Shown here one piece after another: positions 49,136 to 60,774 of a stretch of 64,000 nt of DNA. Source of the stretch: Dermatemys mawii. Lineage: Eukaryota > Chordata > Testudines > Dermatemydidae. The notes under the pieces are model-generated. The model made no database searches and had not been told where the DNA came from. It saw nothing but the letters and a program-made list of their open reading frames with translations. The first letter of the stretch is position 1, and each line of letters begins with the position of its first letter. Where the stretch lies: contig ML677366.1 in NCBI GenBank assembly GCA_007922305.1, positions 7,390,404-7,454,403 on the forward strand. Reading direction: 5' to 3'. A program made the translations under genes and the position numbers.

Positions 49136-49151
49136 TATATATATATATATA
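49136..49151. repeat. (AT)8 microsatellite
   Basis: Eight AT units after a T run. Confidence 0.9.
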
Positions 49152-51071
49152 ATGTTGGAGTGACAGTCTGGATCTATTTGCCCCGTTCTATATATTTCTC
49201 CCAACTGTTCCCTCTGACCTTTCTAAGGCCAGTGATATTCAACCAGTTTTTGGCTTCTTTTGGGGTGCCTCCAGCTTCTAGACTGAGGTGTTCATGCAAC
49301 AGATATTTCATCACTTAAAATGCTTTGCTGTGATAGAAGTCTATGGGACTGTTAACTTTGGCTCAAATAGAAGCAGAATCAGCTCAAGTCCCTTTATATA
49401 TTTGTGAGTAAAAACAGATCTGCACCACCAAGACTTGACTTGAACATGCCAAAACTTCTGGGCTTCCCTGATTCTGCACCACATTATTGAGGAGGGTAGT
49501 GTGCATGTCAGACTGTAGTCTATTTCTACACCTGAAATTCCCCAAATTGTGGAGAAGTCCAAATCTGGGCAGAGTGTGAGATTATTTCAGATTTATCTCT
49601 AGTCCTCAGATTTTCCAGGTGGGAATAGTTTAAAATTAAGCGAGTGCTGAGTGGTTCCCTTAAATAGTGATGCTTTCCAGAATCAAGGTCTAATTCCTTA
49701 ATAATCATTGTTAATCAACAAGCCCCATCTGAAAAAAATCTCATATAATTTTTCAATTTCTACTGAGCCTGATTCTCCCTTGATGCCCCTGTTACATCAC
49801 TCACTTCAGTGTAGATAGAGAAGAATCATGTCTATTTCTCAAGTCCATTATCTGCATGTGAAATTCATGGGAACCGCTGAGTTCTTCTGGGTTAAATCTA
49901 CATCTATAGCATTAAAAAAAAGGATTATTTTTCCCATTCTTCCTATTACAGCTGATCAGGAAATGTGTTTTTTTTTTCCTCTCTCTGCAAAAAATTTTCA
50001 TGCAAACATTTTTGGTTTTGTCTAAATTTTCTTTGAATTTTGGGGAGGGAGGTTGCCAAGAACCCCAAAACCAAAAGTGTTTCAGTTTCTAGCAACCAAC
50101 TGCTAAAAAAAAATAGTAATAACTGGGGAAAAAATTGGCTCCAAACCAACTTTTTTTCCCCAGTTTTCAGCTAAAACACTTCAGTTTTCAGGTTTTCCGA
50201 GTTTGATGAAAAGCCAGAAAATATCAGCAAAAACCAACATTTCCCACAAAACTTTCCATTTAGATGAAAAACTGATTTTCTGGCCAAAAAATAAAACATT
50301 TTGACAGACAAATTTTGGACTAGCTCTACTCACCATCCTCTGCCAACAGCTGGCCTGGTTTCCAAAGGGGCAGACAGACCGAAAGGTATGAACGTGAAGC
50401 CAGTGGTGAGTAATGGGCCTCTTTGTTTGCACTGATCCGTGTACTGAAACTGCCTGACCCTTTTTTGCAGATAGTTTCAGTAGCGTAAACCATGGGCTCC
50501 ATCCTTATACAGAATTTCATTTGAAGCTCTAATTAATCCCTTTTTCAGTCATTTTTTATACTGTCGGTGTGTTGAAATCCTTTGCCAGGGAAAGATGCCC
50601 TGGTAGGAAACGAGAAAAGGGGGAGAGATGGATATCAACGGAAGGCAGCTCTCTGACATACATGAACACCTGCAGCAGCGACAGAGCAAAACCTTAGCTG
50701 GCAATTGCAAACCTCCATAGGTGCATGAATTCTCTTTGAGGGCTGTATTCTCATGCCCATTAATACTGGGACTCCCTCTTCCCCGCCCAGAAAGGAGGCC
50801 CCACTGGGTGTGAGGAAGCTTGGCAGAGTTGAGCCCTCACTGAGGTCACTTTTCAAAGCACCCCTCAGTACTTGCTATTTAATGAAGCCGTTTGGTTAAA
50901 TCGGCAGCTGTGAATGAAGCATGGAGTTAGAATGATGAGGGGAGTTGGGAGGCTGGCAGAATGGGCTTATCCATTAGGAGAAGGGGGTTCTCCCAACACA
51001 TGGTGAAGGGATTACAGGGTGGGTGGGGGTGTCTCATTTTGTCAGAAGAAGGGAACAGGGACAGTAGCCAA

Positions 51072-51160
51072 GGCCCAGCTCTTTAAAGATACATGGGCAC
51101 TTAACTCCCATGGATTTCAATGGGAGTTAGACACCTAAATATCTTTCAAGATCTTGGCCC
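51072..51160. repeat. Fold-back element, longer copy
   Basis: GGCCCAGCTCTTTAAAGATA pairs with TATCTTTCAAGATCTTGGCC. The centre CTCCCATGGATTTCAATGGG is also complementary, so nearly all 89 bases fold into one hairpin. Confidence 0.75.
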
Positions 51161-52277
51161 AAGCTCCTGCCATGTGAGGCGCTTGAGTGGGTAGATGCAT
51201 TGAAGGTAAGCAGGGCGCTTACCTGTAAAATGGGAATAATATGACTCCCTAATACACCAATATTAGCAAAGTGCTTTGAGATCTCAGAGGAGGGGCCTTT
51301 TAGAAATGCAAATTCTTAGCATATCACCGGTCTTTGGTGATTGCAGAGGGTTAAGTTAGAAACAGGAAATACAGAGGCTAGAGGAAAGCCATGAATATTA
51401 AATTCCATCCTTTGGCAGATAATCCTGTGTTATCGTTGTTCCTTCTTGAAATATTTTCCAGTTTTCTTTACAGGGCATTTGTTATATGGGTAGCGACAGA
51501 GGAGAGACAGGGAGGCTGTAACTTGGCACAACTCTGCCTGATTTGCGGTAGCTGTGCACATTCGTGCCGTGGGATTTGAAGCATTTCCTCTGACTCTAGA
51601 ACTGTACAGCTGACTGTTTGCATCTCAGACACCAGTCTGTCCAGCAGACATGCTGCATGACCTAAGAAATAATACAGGTGGTGGTAGTCAGCAAAACAGT
51701 GGGGAATGGGGAAATTCTGGAGCAAGCCAACTCATTTCACTCTGCCCGGGACATTGGCGTCCTATATAAATCCTCAGGTATTGAAATCTGGTATGCATTA
51801 CCGATGACAAAGGACCCACTGGGATTTCTCAAGCAAAATGTTTGATTTTCACCAAGAAAAGAAAAGGCTACCAGTGAATGCAAGAAACTAAACCGGCCTG
51901 AGACCATGGTTTCTGCCAGCTCCAAAATGGCTCTCAGCACACCTCTGCCTAGGTCACCAGATTCAGACCTCCACACGTTTCACCTTTGTGTTATTGCAGA
52001 CCCTTCTAGCCAATAGGAGCAGCTGTCATAGACTGCATACGTGACAAGGTAATTAACCCTTACGATCCTTTAGAAAACTGGACTATCTTCGGAATATATC
52101 TCGAACAGTATCATTTTTTTACTCCACTTGCAATTGTTGATTAGGTTTTGAGTATGAAAGCAGAGCTGCAATGGAACACTGGACTATCCGTAAAATTGAT
52201 GTTTTTAAGTGCCAAACTTTGGTACTCCGGCAGGTATCTTGCAATGGTACATACTATGTACTGGGCGTACTATAATG

Positions 52278-52452
52278 CAGTCAAGGTGGATGAGGTCATA
52301 TCTGTTATTGGACCAACTTCTGTGGGTGAAAGAGACAAGCTTTCGAGCTCACCAGAGCTCTTGTTCAAGGCCTGTGGCACTTGGAAGCTTGTCTGTTTCA
52401 CCGATCTTCTCTCTCTCATATCCTGCAACCAACATAGCTATGACAACATTCT
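52278..52452 (-). mobile_element. Inverted-repeat element with hammerhead-like core, second family
   Basis: Minus-strand order: TTGAACA (52368-52362), stem II as GAGCTC-TGGT-GAGCTC (52360-52345, a perfect 6-bp stem), GAAA (52344-52341), then GCTTGTCTC (52340-52332). Flanking sequence AGACAAGC/GCTTGTCT is inverted, and the tail ACCAACATAGCTATGACAAC parallels the tail of the 20.2-kb element. The first core segment departs from CUGANGA, including loss of the invariant G, so activity is unlikely. The right arm is partly deleted. Confidence 0.6.
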
Positions 52453-52589
52453 TGTTCCTTCCCTTTAGCCATGAGACCATACTTCCCCTCCATACATGGG
52501 TGGGAAGGTGAACCACAGGCTCAGGGAGGCTATCTCCCAGCCCACCCCTTCCACCAGAAGCCCCTCCTCAGCCTCTGCCCCCATGGCAG

Positions 52590-52650
52590 CCAGCCCCCCC
52601 CCCCAGTCCCAGAGCACCAGGCAGCGTGCACCCCCCCACCCCCAGAGCAT
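52590..52650. repeat. C-rich low-complexity tract
   Basis: C runs of 7 to 13 bases separated by short A/G-containing spacers within a C-rich 280-bp region. Confidence 0.85.
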
Positions 52651-53539
52651 TGGTCAAGTTGCACGCGATCCCCAGCACCAGCTGCCCTACCCCCAGCAGG
52701 CTACCTGCCGCCCATCCCTCCATACGTGATAAATATTCATAGGCGACGTGTCTGTAAATAGTACCTTTTTAATCACTAGAGTGAGTCTCGGTGCAGCTTG
52801 ACAAATTCCCACTAGAAATAAGGAGCTAGCTTTTCCTAGTCAGGGTGATTTACCATTGGAAGAACTGACCTATGGGTGTGGTGGATTCTCCATCACTTGA
52901 AATCTGTATGCAGCGATAGCTTAAGGCGCACACCATGGCATGGACCAATGTGGAGACTTAGTACTCAGCAGTCTACGGCGCTGTAGACTACTTTGCTGTG
53001 GACTAACTGCCCATATAGACAAGCCCTTATACCATAAGGCTGTTGGGAGCAGGGAGCATCTCTTTTGTGTCTGTGTGAACCGTGCCTCGTACAACAGGGC
53101 CATGACTGGAGCGCCTCAGCTCTAATGCAATGTGCGGAATAATAGATAATAATGAGGCATTTTGGAATGTGAGCTGGCGCCATAAAACAATAACATGAGG
53201 GTGGATACGACAACCGCGTAGGCTCCAGAGGGGCGTGGCTGGAAGGGAAGAATCGTGGCTGTTCCTTCAGGCAGTGGCTGGTTCACCGAGGTTCGAAGTC
53301 CCTCTCAGAAGCCTCCCAGGGTGGCCAGCCTGTCTTTTTTCCTTCGGTCTTAATCTGTTGGACGCTCTTACCCACAACCCTGTCAGAACTGCACTTCTGA
53401 GCCTGCACGCCCTCGTTTTCTCGTTTATGGGGGTTCCGTAGCGCAGGTCTCTGACATGCACATGCATCTGGTTGTTTTTCTTGCTTACACCAGTTAGCTA
53501 GCTCAACATTTGCATTTCTGCATCGTCTGCTGCCCACCA

Positions 53540-53730
53540 CTCGGCACCCTGGTGCCATTGCTGGTTTTATTCCCAGCTCAGCCGCTGGCCTGCTGGGTGT
53601 CCAGGGCAAATCATGGCCATTCTGTGCTTCAGTTTTCCCATCTATAAAATGGGGATAATGATACTGACTTCCACTGTAAAGTGTTTTGAGATCTATGGGA
53701 GAAAAGTGCTGTAGAAGAGCTAGGGATTAT
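53540..53730 (+). mobile_element. Old SINE-like repeat (MIR/CORE-SINE type)
   Basis: CTTCAGTTTTCCCATCTATA, AAATGGGGATAATGATACTG and TTTTGAGATCTATGGGAG follow MIR-like order. A shorter sibling at 54330-54425 runs into a (TTTA)n tract at about 54421-54440. Confidence 0.6.
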
Positions 53731-54615
53731 TTACGTATTCTAGAAGCCTCGCCTTTCTTTTTTGTAGACATCCTGTTCTTCTCTAGATAGACACAAAAAT
53801 GTGACTTTCCTTTATTTAAGAAAAATCCATGAGAAAACAATAATTTTCTCTTCTCTCACTTCTGCCTTTCTTTCCTTTTTGGTGAATGGGAATTATTTTC
53901 CCATTTGTTTATGGCTTTGGTCTTTACTGCCCCTCTCTGGGAACAGTTTAAAATGCACCAAATGTACAAAGGAAGAAACGATTTTTCCTCTTTCGGCCTC
54001 TACAGCTGCTCCTGCTCTTGCTACCGCTTTGCGTGCGGGATGCAAGGCTCCAGCTGCTTCATTCTGCCACAGTCTTGCCACCACCTTCTCCATCCAAACA
54101 GCCTGTTAATCCCCAGTTGTTGCTATGTGACCATACAGGAGTCGAGTCCACAGCCTTCACTCGTGTGCGTAGTCCCGTTAAAACCAGCGGGGCGATTCAC
54201 ATGCACAGCAGCACTTCTGTTGTCCCTTCACCGTCTCTCCCAGAAAGAGAAGCCAGGGGTTGCAGCTGGCCGGTAAGTACAAGATTTGTTCTTTGTTATT
54301 GTTCTCCCCAAAAGTGCTGAGTTTGTAAAATGTAATTCTGTAAAATGGGGCTAATGAGTCTTACTCCCTTTGTAAAGCTCTATGAGAGTTATGAATGAAA
54401 AGCAGTATATAAGGGCTAGGTATTTATTTATTTATTTATTGTATTTCTTTATTTATTATAGTCCGTTAAGGTGACAGCAAAGATACCAAATAATTCGTTA
54501 TATGGGAGACTAGGGACAACCTTTAAATGCAATTCCAGTGGCAACGCCCTTTCAGACACGATTTCACAGGTAGAACTGTATCTTTCTCTTGTTAATAAAC
54601 AAACAAACAAAGAAG

Positions 54616-54665
54616 AGGCCCAAATCCTCAAAGATATTTAGGTATTTATCTTTGAGGATATGGGC
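54616..54665. repeat. Fold-back element, minimal hairpin copy
   Basis: 50-bp near-perfect hairpin: GGCCCAAATCCTCAAAGATA pairs with TATCTTTGAGGATATGGGCC. Same family as 51072-51160 but lacking its centre. Confidence 0.85.
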
Positions 54666-55796
54666 CAAAATCATTTTTTACTCCCAATTGCAGTTTGGTG
54701 ATACTGTTTCTTTGCTGTTTCCCCTTCTATCTCCTCCACATCATTCTCCACTCAAGCGTCTTGTCAAAACGCCTTCCTCAATTTGTTGATGTACATCCAA
54801 GCCAACTTTTTTTTTTTGGTGCGGTTCCATGACAGGCACAAGGTTTGTCTGTAATCTAAACGATCTTCATTTGCAAATCACATTGTTCTTCTGCCTTCTC
54901 TGCTGATGTGATGCTGCTTGGTTCGAATGTTGTCTGTATCTTTTTTTCAGGGCACACACGAGACACTAAAATGAATCGTGCTATACAGAGAGAGCTAGTT
55001 CTCATTCTTGCCTTACAACAAGCCTATGATGTTTTTTTTGTTAGCAAATTCAACCCAGCTACTCTTCCTTGTGCCGACTGTGTGCTGCTGCTCTGGGTTC
55101 ACTGGCTTTGCATTATGTGTAGCGATGGGAAGAGGAGTTTTGGTTTTGGCAAGATCTCAATCTTGGCATTTTTTGGTTAGCCTGGTTTTGTGGGGGTCTG
55201 GTTTTGTTGCTGTTGGGGTTAAGACTGTGGGGTGTCTAACACTCAGCAAGTTCCCCTGCGCGTTTGTCTCTCAAATTCAAATAATCATCATCATTTATTT
55301 TCCCCTTTTAGATAACAATTGTGTCGCTCCTAGGACTACAAAGTGAAGACGCTAAAAAGATGCAAACCCCACTATTGACACTGAGGAGCCTGCACTATCC
55401 GAGCCCCAACACAGTGAAGCCTATATATGTGCTGGAGGGCTGCTTTTACATGGGTGTGATTCCATTGGGGGGTCACACCAGTTTAAAACAGGAGTAACAC
55501 ACTGAATTAGGCCCATCGTTTTTAAATTTCTCAACTGAGCTGTACCAATAGGCTCAAAAGAAAGGCTCCGAGGGAGAACGTGAGTAAATTTAATTAACTT
55601 ATCTTCCTACACAAATAGACTTGTCTTTAGCAAATATGCTTTGAGACTCTAGGTGATTCACTGAGTATTTTGTTGCTCTTCTCTGGAGTACATTTAGTGC
55701 AATCTAATCTGTCTATATTTTTACCATTTAAATAGTTGGACTATTTTGGAGGAGAATCCTATAAAATTTTCTTTAAATTCTGTCTTCTGTATCTAG

Positions 55797-55914
55797 GTCT
55801 TGATCCTGCAAAGACATATGCCTGTATTTAACTTACGCATTGCGAGTGGTTCCAGTGCGGCTACTCACAGCGCATAAAGTTCATGGCGTGCATAAGTCTT
55901 TGCAGGATTGAGGC
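55797..55914. repeat. 118-bp palindromic element
   Basis: TCTTGATCCTGCAAAGACAT and the complement-like GTCTTTGCAGGATTGAGGCC bound the element. Inner parts (TAACTTACGCATTGCGAGTG against CACAGCGCATAAAGTTCATG) also pair imperfectly. Confidence 0.75.
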
Positions 55915-58209
55915 CTTGCATTTTGCAACCTTTTGTTCGCTATGTAATCCATTTTTCCGGTCCACCTAGTTTCTTCACCACTTTTCCGAGTTGCTCCCCA
56001 GCTGGGCAAAGGGAGCCGTGACCAAAAAGATTTGTATATTAGCACTTTATAGAGCTTTTTGGCACCTCTTTCATATTGACCAGTGAAAATTACCCCTTCT
56101 CACTTAGGGTCAGGGTTCCCAAGCCAGAGCAGAGTGCGGTGAAGTTTTCCTTTCCATGCACCGAGTTCTTGGCAATGGAAAATCTCTACCTATCACTTGA
56201 GAAGTTCCCTTAGACCACAATGGGTGGTTCTCCTCTCATATGACGTAAATGACAATCTGAGCTGATGGTCAGAGGGAAGGCAGCAATTTTCCAGGGAAGG
56301 AAATACCAGTTCCATGTCTCGGACAAATCTTTCCTAGTTTGTGTTTAATGTTAACAATGTTCTTTTCAGTCCAGAGGTGGGCACCCATGATCTGCTTCCC
56401 GGTGTAGCTCACCATGAGTGTGGACACAGAGTGCTGATCCTGCAACCCATACTTACAAGAGTAGTAGTTACTCAACACAAGCAGTCCCATTCACCTTGAT
56501 CCGATGGTGCTTATTCATGCTAGTCTCATTCCTTCAACCTCTCCTGTACCACAACCACAGCACTGTTCTTTCTGGGGTTCTCAGTCAGATTTGTGCCTCC
56601 CAGTTGTTGTTTCCAGTTTGTGGTTCCTTCTTTCATATTTGGGCAAGAGCCCGGTTGTGTTTGATGTTGTATTTGCCATTCCTTTGCTGTAATTAGATGC
56701 AAAGCTGCTAGGTTCTACTGGGTTCTTCTCCACACTTTGTACACCAGCTGGCTGAGTAGCCAAGGCAAGTCACTTCACCTCTCTGTGACTCAGCATCCCC
56801 ATGGGTAATGTTTAGATAGGAATGCCACTTGGCCATGGCTTTGTGAAGCATGCTGAGATCCTCAGATGAAAATGTATAAGTGCAAATTAGTACCATTATT
56901 CTGTCACTAAAGAGACCCCTGTATCCTTTCTAGAGAATTTGGTCCCAAGATGGGTTAGGTAACACAGATGAAAAGCACGGTGGTTTCAGGTGCCTTCAGT
57001 GGTGGTCATTTAGTGGTTTCAAGTGTCCTTGCTTGATGCTTGGCATTCAGTCCAGTTGGTCAGTTTCTTCATAGGAAAGACCTAAGACTAGAAGAGCAGG
57101 AATGTAGCAGGGTCAAGTGTAGGACACCTTGGCAGAGCCATGTATTGGAAACATACACTATATCTGCCAGCACAATGCTTTGGCTTTAGCCCATGCTATC
57201 GGTATAACATTTTATGAGTGCAACAATTCCCCATTCTCATCCCCAAAAGGTGGTATAAAGGAAAAGAAGGTAGATACTTCAATCTCTCTGTTTACAGCTA
57301 ACAAATGTAAATTATTCCCTGCGGTCTTTTCCTCTACACGAGACTCATAATGCCACACGTCTTCACATTTCCTGGCATTCTGCCCAACTGGAGTATGAGC
57401 TCCGACAGAAGTTTTAAACTTAAAGCCGTTCTTTTGGCTTCAAAGTCTCCGATCAAAGTTGAGAGATGCTGTTTACATACAACTCTGAACAGCAATACAA
57501 TGCCTGATCCAGCTGTATTCACTAACCATGGTGGCTTGCATCCATTGCATTTCCCAGTTAAAGTAACTACCACGGTCAGAGAGAATGATTTTTATCTACA
57601 GGTTTAACTACTTGTTTTTAATCTGTATGTAAATATTCTTCGGAGATTGTTTTTATTTTCCATCCCTCAATGTAATTAGATGTACACCCATCATGTCTGA
57701 TGACTGGACTGATTTCTAATCTCTTTCATGTTTCTCTCAGTAGCTCAACGTTTCCAGTTGCTTGCAGAGACTTAAAAGCCACAGTTTGGAGTTTAAATTG
57801 CATCTATGGGAATTAATATCATGAGCATTGGGAGTTTAAAGCCCTATGTTTTCCCTGAGCAAAAGACAAGGCGCCCGGCTCTGAAAACGATGCTGCCTGA
57901 AATACTGGAAGTGCTAAGTTACTGCTGCTTCGTGATCTGAAAACATGGCTGTTCTGCAAACATCGCTTCTGAGCTCTTCAAAGGCACGCTCAATGCTTTG
58001 TTCATCAGCTGGGCCTATGGAACCTCAGAGGGAATAAATGAGGTCAGGTGAATGCTGAGCTGCAGCTAGTCTGCTGAGAATCCAATTAAGTGTTGCTGGC
58101 GTGTTATGATAGCTGATTTAGACCCACGGATACACTTCCCTACCTTCACCATTCATATGTTGTATCAGAAAGGCTGCCAAAACTTAGGTGAACTATTCAT
58201 CCCAGTAGA

Positions 58210-58450
58210 ATAATACTTTGTGCTTCTTGGCTCTTTTCAAGTGAGGATATCAAAGCACCTTGCCAGCCCCCTTGTGAGCTACAGCAGGTCTGTATTATGT
58301 TCCTCATTTTACAGATGGAGTAACTGAGGCACAGATGGGCTATGTGACTTATCCAAGGTCATGCAGTAGGTCAGTAGTGGAGCCAGAAACAAAAGTTCCT
58401 AATTTCCTGACTTGAGAGCCTCTGCTCTCACCATTAGACAGCACTCCCTC
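58210..58450 (-). mobile_element. Old SINE-like repeat, inverted
   Basis: CATTTTACAGATGGAGTAAC, TGAGGCACAGATGG, TATCCAAGGTCATGCAGTAG and ACCATTAGACAGCACTCCCT are the reverse complement of the MIR-like order. Confidence 0.6.
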
Positions 58451-59404
58451 CCTTACAGGAAGGATCATTACTCCTTCCTCAAGCAAACTGGAAACAGTTT
58501 TCGCCCTATGTAGTCAGGAGGTCAAAGAAGAACATCAAACAACGGCCCTGAGTTATTGAGGGCCAAATTCTGATCCCCTGACTCCAGTGCTTAATTGGAG
58601 CCAGAGTTGAGCCTGGCACCTTTAGGTTTGGCACTTCTGGGCTTGCTGCATCACTTATGAATGTAAAAAAAATTGCTTGACCCTGGCTCCTAATTGCCTG
58701 AGTTGCAGCATTTCTTTCATTATAAATTAAGCCCTACCCTACCCACACTGAATGGGACTTTACTCCATGAGTAACTGAGTGATTTCAATAGAATTATTCA
58801 AGGAGGAAGGTACCTAGCTCATTGTGAGTAACACCGTCAGAATCTAGCCCTGAATTTGTAATCGGCAATATTTACTGTATCAAAAAATGCCATAAATAAC
58901 TGCCAGGTTCACTTTCTTTATAAAACTAATACAGAGTAACCAAGGGATTTAAATATCTGGGAAAAGACTAGGCTAAAATAAAAAGCCCTGGTGGTAGTAG
59001 CTATAAAGTCATCTTCCCGCTGAGACGGGTATGGTGCAGTGCATTGTAACAGTGACACCTCCTGGCTAACTCTCATTACAGCCCCTGCTTCCATATGAGC
59101 ATAAAGTCTGATTCATTCTGTTCCATCCTTCCAAAGTGCAGGTCTCTGGATCCGTCCCCCTGGCATGACTTTGCAAAGAGCAGGTGCCATTTGCTTGCAT
59201 TGCTTCTCAAGAGCAAAGACGCAGTTAGAGGTGTTCTCTTCCTAAAAATGTTATCTTCTGCCTGGCTCCTATGCAGAAAGCTGCCTCTGCTCACTGGTCA
59301 TTTATTGAGTGAGACATTGCTCTCTCTGGAGGTGGTGGCTTTTCTCACATCCTGGATCTTATTCTCATACTCTACATTTTATTTTAATTAATGATTACTG
59401 TTAC

Positions 59405-59525
59405 TATCTATGTAACATCTAGAGGCTTCAGCCATCTTGGGGTCCAGTTGTGCTAGACACTGCACAAACATGCAGTAAATGACCATCCCTTCCCCCCAAG
59501 AGTTTACAAACTAAGGCCCTGATCC
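59405..59525. repeat. Old amniote interspersed repeat
   Basis: TCTAGAGGCTTCAGCCATCT, GTGCTAGACACTGCACAAAC and AAGAGTTTACAAACTAAG. Inverted relative to 37036-37150 and parallel to 47780-47860. Confidence 0.6.
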
Positions 59526-60550
59526 CGTTACTTCTACATGGGCAGACTGAAGCACCTGCAACCAGTCTCATTGGCTTCAACAGGGCTCCACATACACGAA
59601 TCAGCCTTAGAATCTCAACGACAAGACATCACAGGTGGATGAGACAAACAAGTGGGAAGGAGAAAGGAGAGCAAGGTAACAAAAGAAAAGCACAATACTG
59701 CGTTGGGTCTTCTCTTAAGACTACATGTGTGCAGCATGTGGGGTGTGACTGTCGGAACCTGAAGAAGACCCAACTGTATTTATCAAGGACTACGAGATAC
59801 TGTCATGTCATGTTTCAAAATCATTGACTCTGAGGGTGAAAATTGAAGCTGAGCCATCAAGAAAGAGAATTCTTGGCAAGTTCAGCTAAATGCTAAGGTC
59901 CCTTGGAGATGGACTTGACTAATCAAGTGATACTTTCGTCGGTCTGTTCCCCAGAGTCAGCACAAGCCCCCATCAAAGCCTCCCTTTGTGTCTCAGTAAC
60001 ATATCGCACCTCAGACGACAGCAGGGACAAAGAATTCTGTGAGATTATTATTTTGAGGCAACCATTCATTTCATGGTGCCAGTCAAACCAGACAGCAAGA
60101 AATGTAGGCCAGAAGAGCTGAGCACCCAGGACTGGAGTTAGATTTGCAGAAAGCGCAGCCGGCGCTGTAGAGAAAGCTATTGGAACGTACACGACAGTTA
60201 TGTCATTGCTATCCATTGGGTTTTGCTCTGAATGTCTTGGCAGGAATTGCTATTGTCTTAGCAGCTGCGGTACTTCCTTTGCATTGCAGAAAATTAGGAT
60301 GCTGTCTGCGAACTGTGGGCCAGGATTATGGCTGCACTAGCTGGGAAGCCCTGGGCCTCTTCTCACACCATCACAGCAACACAGGAAGCAAAGCTAATCT
60401 GCCTGGCAAGTGCAAAGTGGGACAGGCTGGCCAGTGATACCTCCAAAGCCCCAGAGGGAGTGAATCAGGAGCCAGCACATACCACACTTTTTGTGCACCA
60501 ATAAGCAATTGCAGGGCTGCACTGAGGGAGAAATATGGCACGGTCTATAT

Positions 60551-60774
60551 CAGAGGTTCTCAAACGGGGGGGTCAGGACCCCTCAGGGCATCACGAGGTT
60601 ATTGCATGGTGTGGGGGCGGGAGTTGTCAGTCTCCACCCCAAGCCCTGCATTGCATCCAATGGTGCTAAATGGTGCTAAATATATTTAAAAGTGTTTTGA
60701 ATTTATAATGGGGGTCGTACTTAGAGGCTTGCTCTGGGAAAGGGGTCACTAGTACAGAAGTTTGAGGCCTACTG
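60551..60774. mobile_element. hAT-type element (224 bp)
   Basis: Ends CAGAGGTTCTCAAAC and GTTTGAGGCCTACTG; flanks GTCTATAT (60543-60550) and GTCTACAA (60775-60782) match at 6 of 8. Confidence 0.8.

Noticed and set aside
53893..54320. Overlapping open frames of 66-123 codons
   Set aside because: No domain, no splice context, and several frames open at once, as expected from chance.
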